NCBI GenBank assembly: GCA_977017575.1
Contig: CDRNVI010000045.1
Span: 186,001 to 250,000, forward strand
Reading direction: 5' to 3'
Source of the DNA: Paramoeba atlantica
Taxonomy: Eukaryota; Discosea
DNA length: 64,000 nucleotides
The notes below the pieces were generated by a model. It was given only the letters and a program-made list of their open reading frames with translations. It was not told where the DNA came from and did no database searches. A program made the translations under genes and the position numbers. Each line of letters starts with the position of its first letter. Position 1 is the first letter of the stretch. Shown piece by piece: positions 63,120 through 64,000 of the stretch.

Positions 63120-64000
63120 TTGAAACTTCGACATTGTAAACTACTTCTATCGACTATTTTGGGTGAAAGACACAACAAGCTATGCGAAACAAGCCATGCG
63201 AAAATATCAGAATCTATCAGCTCATATGGCACACGGTTTCCCCACCAATTGAAGAACCAGCAATATCGCCCTTTAATGTTGGGAACGCTGAACTTACTAT
63301 GTCCAATACTGGATCCGAGGAAGACGTAGATCACCTCCCAATCCCCACATCCCGCATCTTTAGCCCTGAGTTTATTCCCGCAGTAGTGGCACTCTATCGT
63401 GACATAATACACTCGTACGGATACACTGACTACCCTGAACGTAATCGCATATGAAATAAAGTGCTATCGGCCACCAAGCTCTCCTTAGCCAACATACGAA
63501 CGCTCAGCAACAGACAAAGGAAACGACGCCCGCCATCTGATTCGAACCACAATAATGAAGAAGGACGTTCGTTGGAAGCGATTCACGATAAAGAAAGCGA
63601 AACTGATCAAGAAAAAGACAGCGATGATCGAGCAATCAAAAAGTCGACACGATTGGTTCTGGAAGGATGCAACACTAAGGCAGCGAAAATTCTTGATCAA
63701 ACATTCCAGAAAAATGAATTATCGGATCAAGAAAATATCGAGAAGCTGGGAGAACTTCACCCCCAACGACCCTCCGAGTTACGGGTACCGAGCGATGCCC
63801 CATAATTGCCGGAATATCACCAGAGGAGTTGCGGGCAGCTTGCCGACGACTGGCCAAAGGTGCCAGCCCAGGGCCATCAGGGACTACGGATACCACCTGA
63901 GATTTCTTGTCGACGATGAGCCAGCGGTTATCAATTTATGTCATATGATTGCGGATTTGCTGAATGGCTTCCTTTGAAAGCAAGTAATACAACGATTGAA
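63120..64000 (+). pseudogene. Family C N-terminal part (C3), runs off the right edge
   Basis: PAVVALYRDIIHSYGYTDYP matches C1's VVAIFRAIIRGYANAELDSE, and RLVLEGCNTKAAKILDQTFQ, then IEKLGELHPQ, match C1's linker before the RT. Bases 63780-63977 continue into the RT start (PSDAP, then SRGVAGS-like and VINLCHMIADLLNGFL in another frame, as C1 LSLCHMIRDVLNGD). Frame breaks lie near 63450, 63800 and 63870. It may pair with C2 as an older tandem neighbour. The RT core lies outside the window. Confidence 0.75.

Noticed and set aside
1-64000. tRNA, rRNA or CRISPR features
   Set aside because: No cloverleaf with A and B boxes, no rRNA core motif and no regular spacer-repeat array was found; the tandem repeats present are satellites.

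Overview
The window is eukaryotic repeat DNA with no recognisable host gene. Almost every readable protein is a transposon protein, and none of the elements shows a clear spliceosomal intron. Three independent classes place it in a eukaryote: retrotransposons with a restriction-like endonuclease (RLE), DIRS-type tyrosine-recombinase retroelements, and Tc1/mariner plus Merlin/IS1595-type DNA transposons. A TE-rich protist or early-branching animal is a reasonable guess, but the sequence does not name a species.

Layout. 1-4500: 3' end of a Tc1/mariner element, a DIRS-like RNase H scrap, an RLE-retrotransposon fragment (family A, copy A1) cut by a 219-bp MITE, then AT-rich DNA. 4500-6850: family C reverse transcriptase (copy C1). 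6850-9900: two DIRS-like RT/RNase H scraps. 9930-16740: a head-to-tail run of a family-A-type 3' tail, a short non-autonomous element (N1) and a family B RLE element (B1). 16740-18330: satellites and AT-rich DNA. 18334-29011: a DIRS-like element (E4) bracketed by 121-bp inverted repeats, with a second family B copy (B2, minus strand) inserted in it. 29010-32750: an RLE element carrying two 2A-like peptides (A2), itself holding a 560-bp insertion (N2). 32868-41890: family A copy A3, split by an APE-RT-RNase H LINE (D) with a 12-bp target duplication; the LINE carries a 757-bp mariner derivative in its 3' UTR. 41905-59770: further family A copies (A4, A5, A6, A7, A8) and a minus-strand Tc1/mariner transposase. 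59770-64000: simple repeats, an open Merlin/IS1595-type transposase, and two more family C fragments, the last running off the right edge.

How it hangs together. Distinct retrotransposon families (A, A2, B) and two short non-autonomous elements begin with one short 5' leader of two small hairpins (stems ATCTTT/AAAGAT and TACAG/CTGTA). Several end in a related C-rich tail plus poly(A), so that the tail of one element abuts the leader of the next. Family A also has a structured 3' RNA block with pair-preserving changes. I infer a retrotransposon community sharing 5' and 3' signals, with large families supplying enzyme and short or RT-deleted copies riding along. Copy A6 (47990-52735) is the most complete family A element, with one visible frame break; B2 is the most complete family B element. 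The most novel-looking pieces are the shared leader, the ubiquitin-like/2A protein of A2, the arrays of CxxxCxxxxxCxxxCC knuckles in family B, and the covarying RNA repeats in N2.
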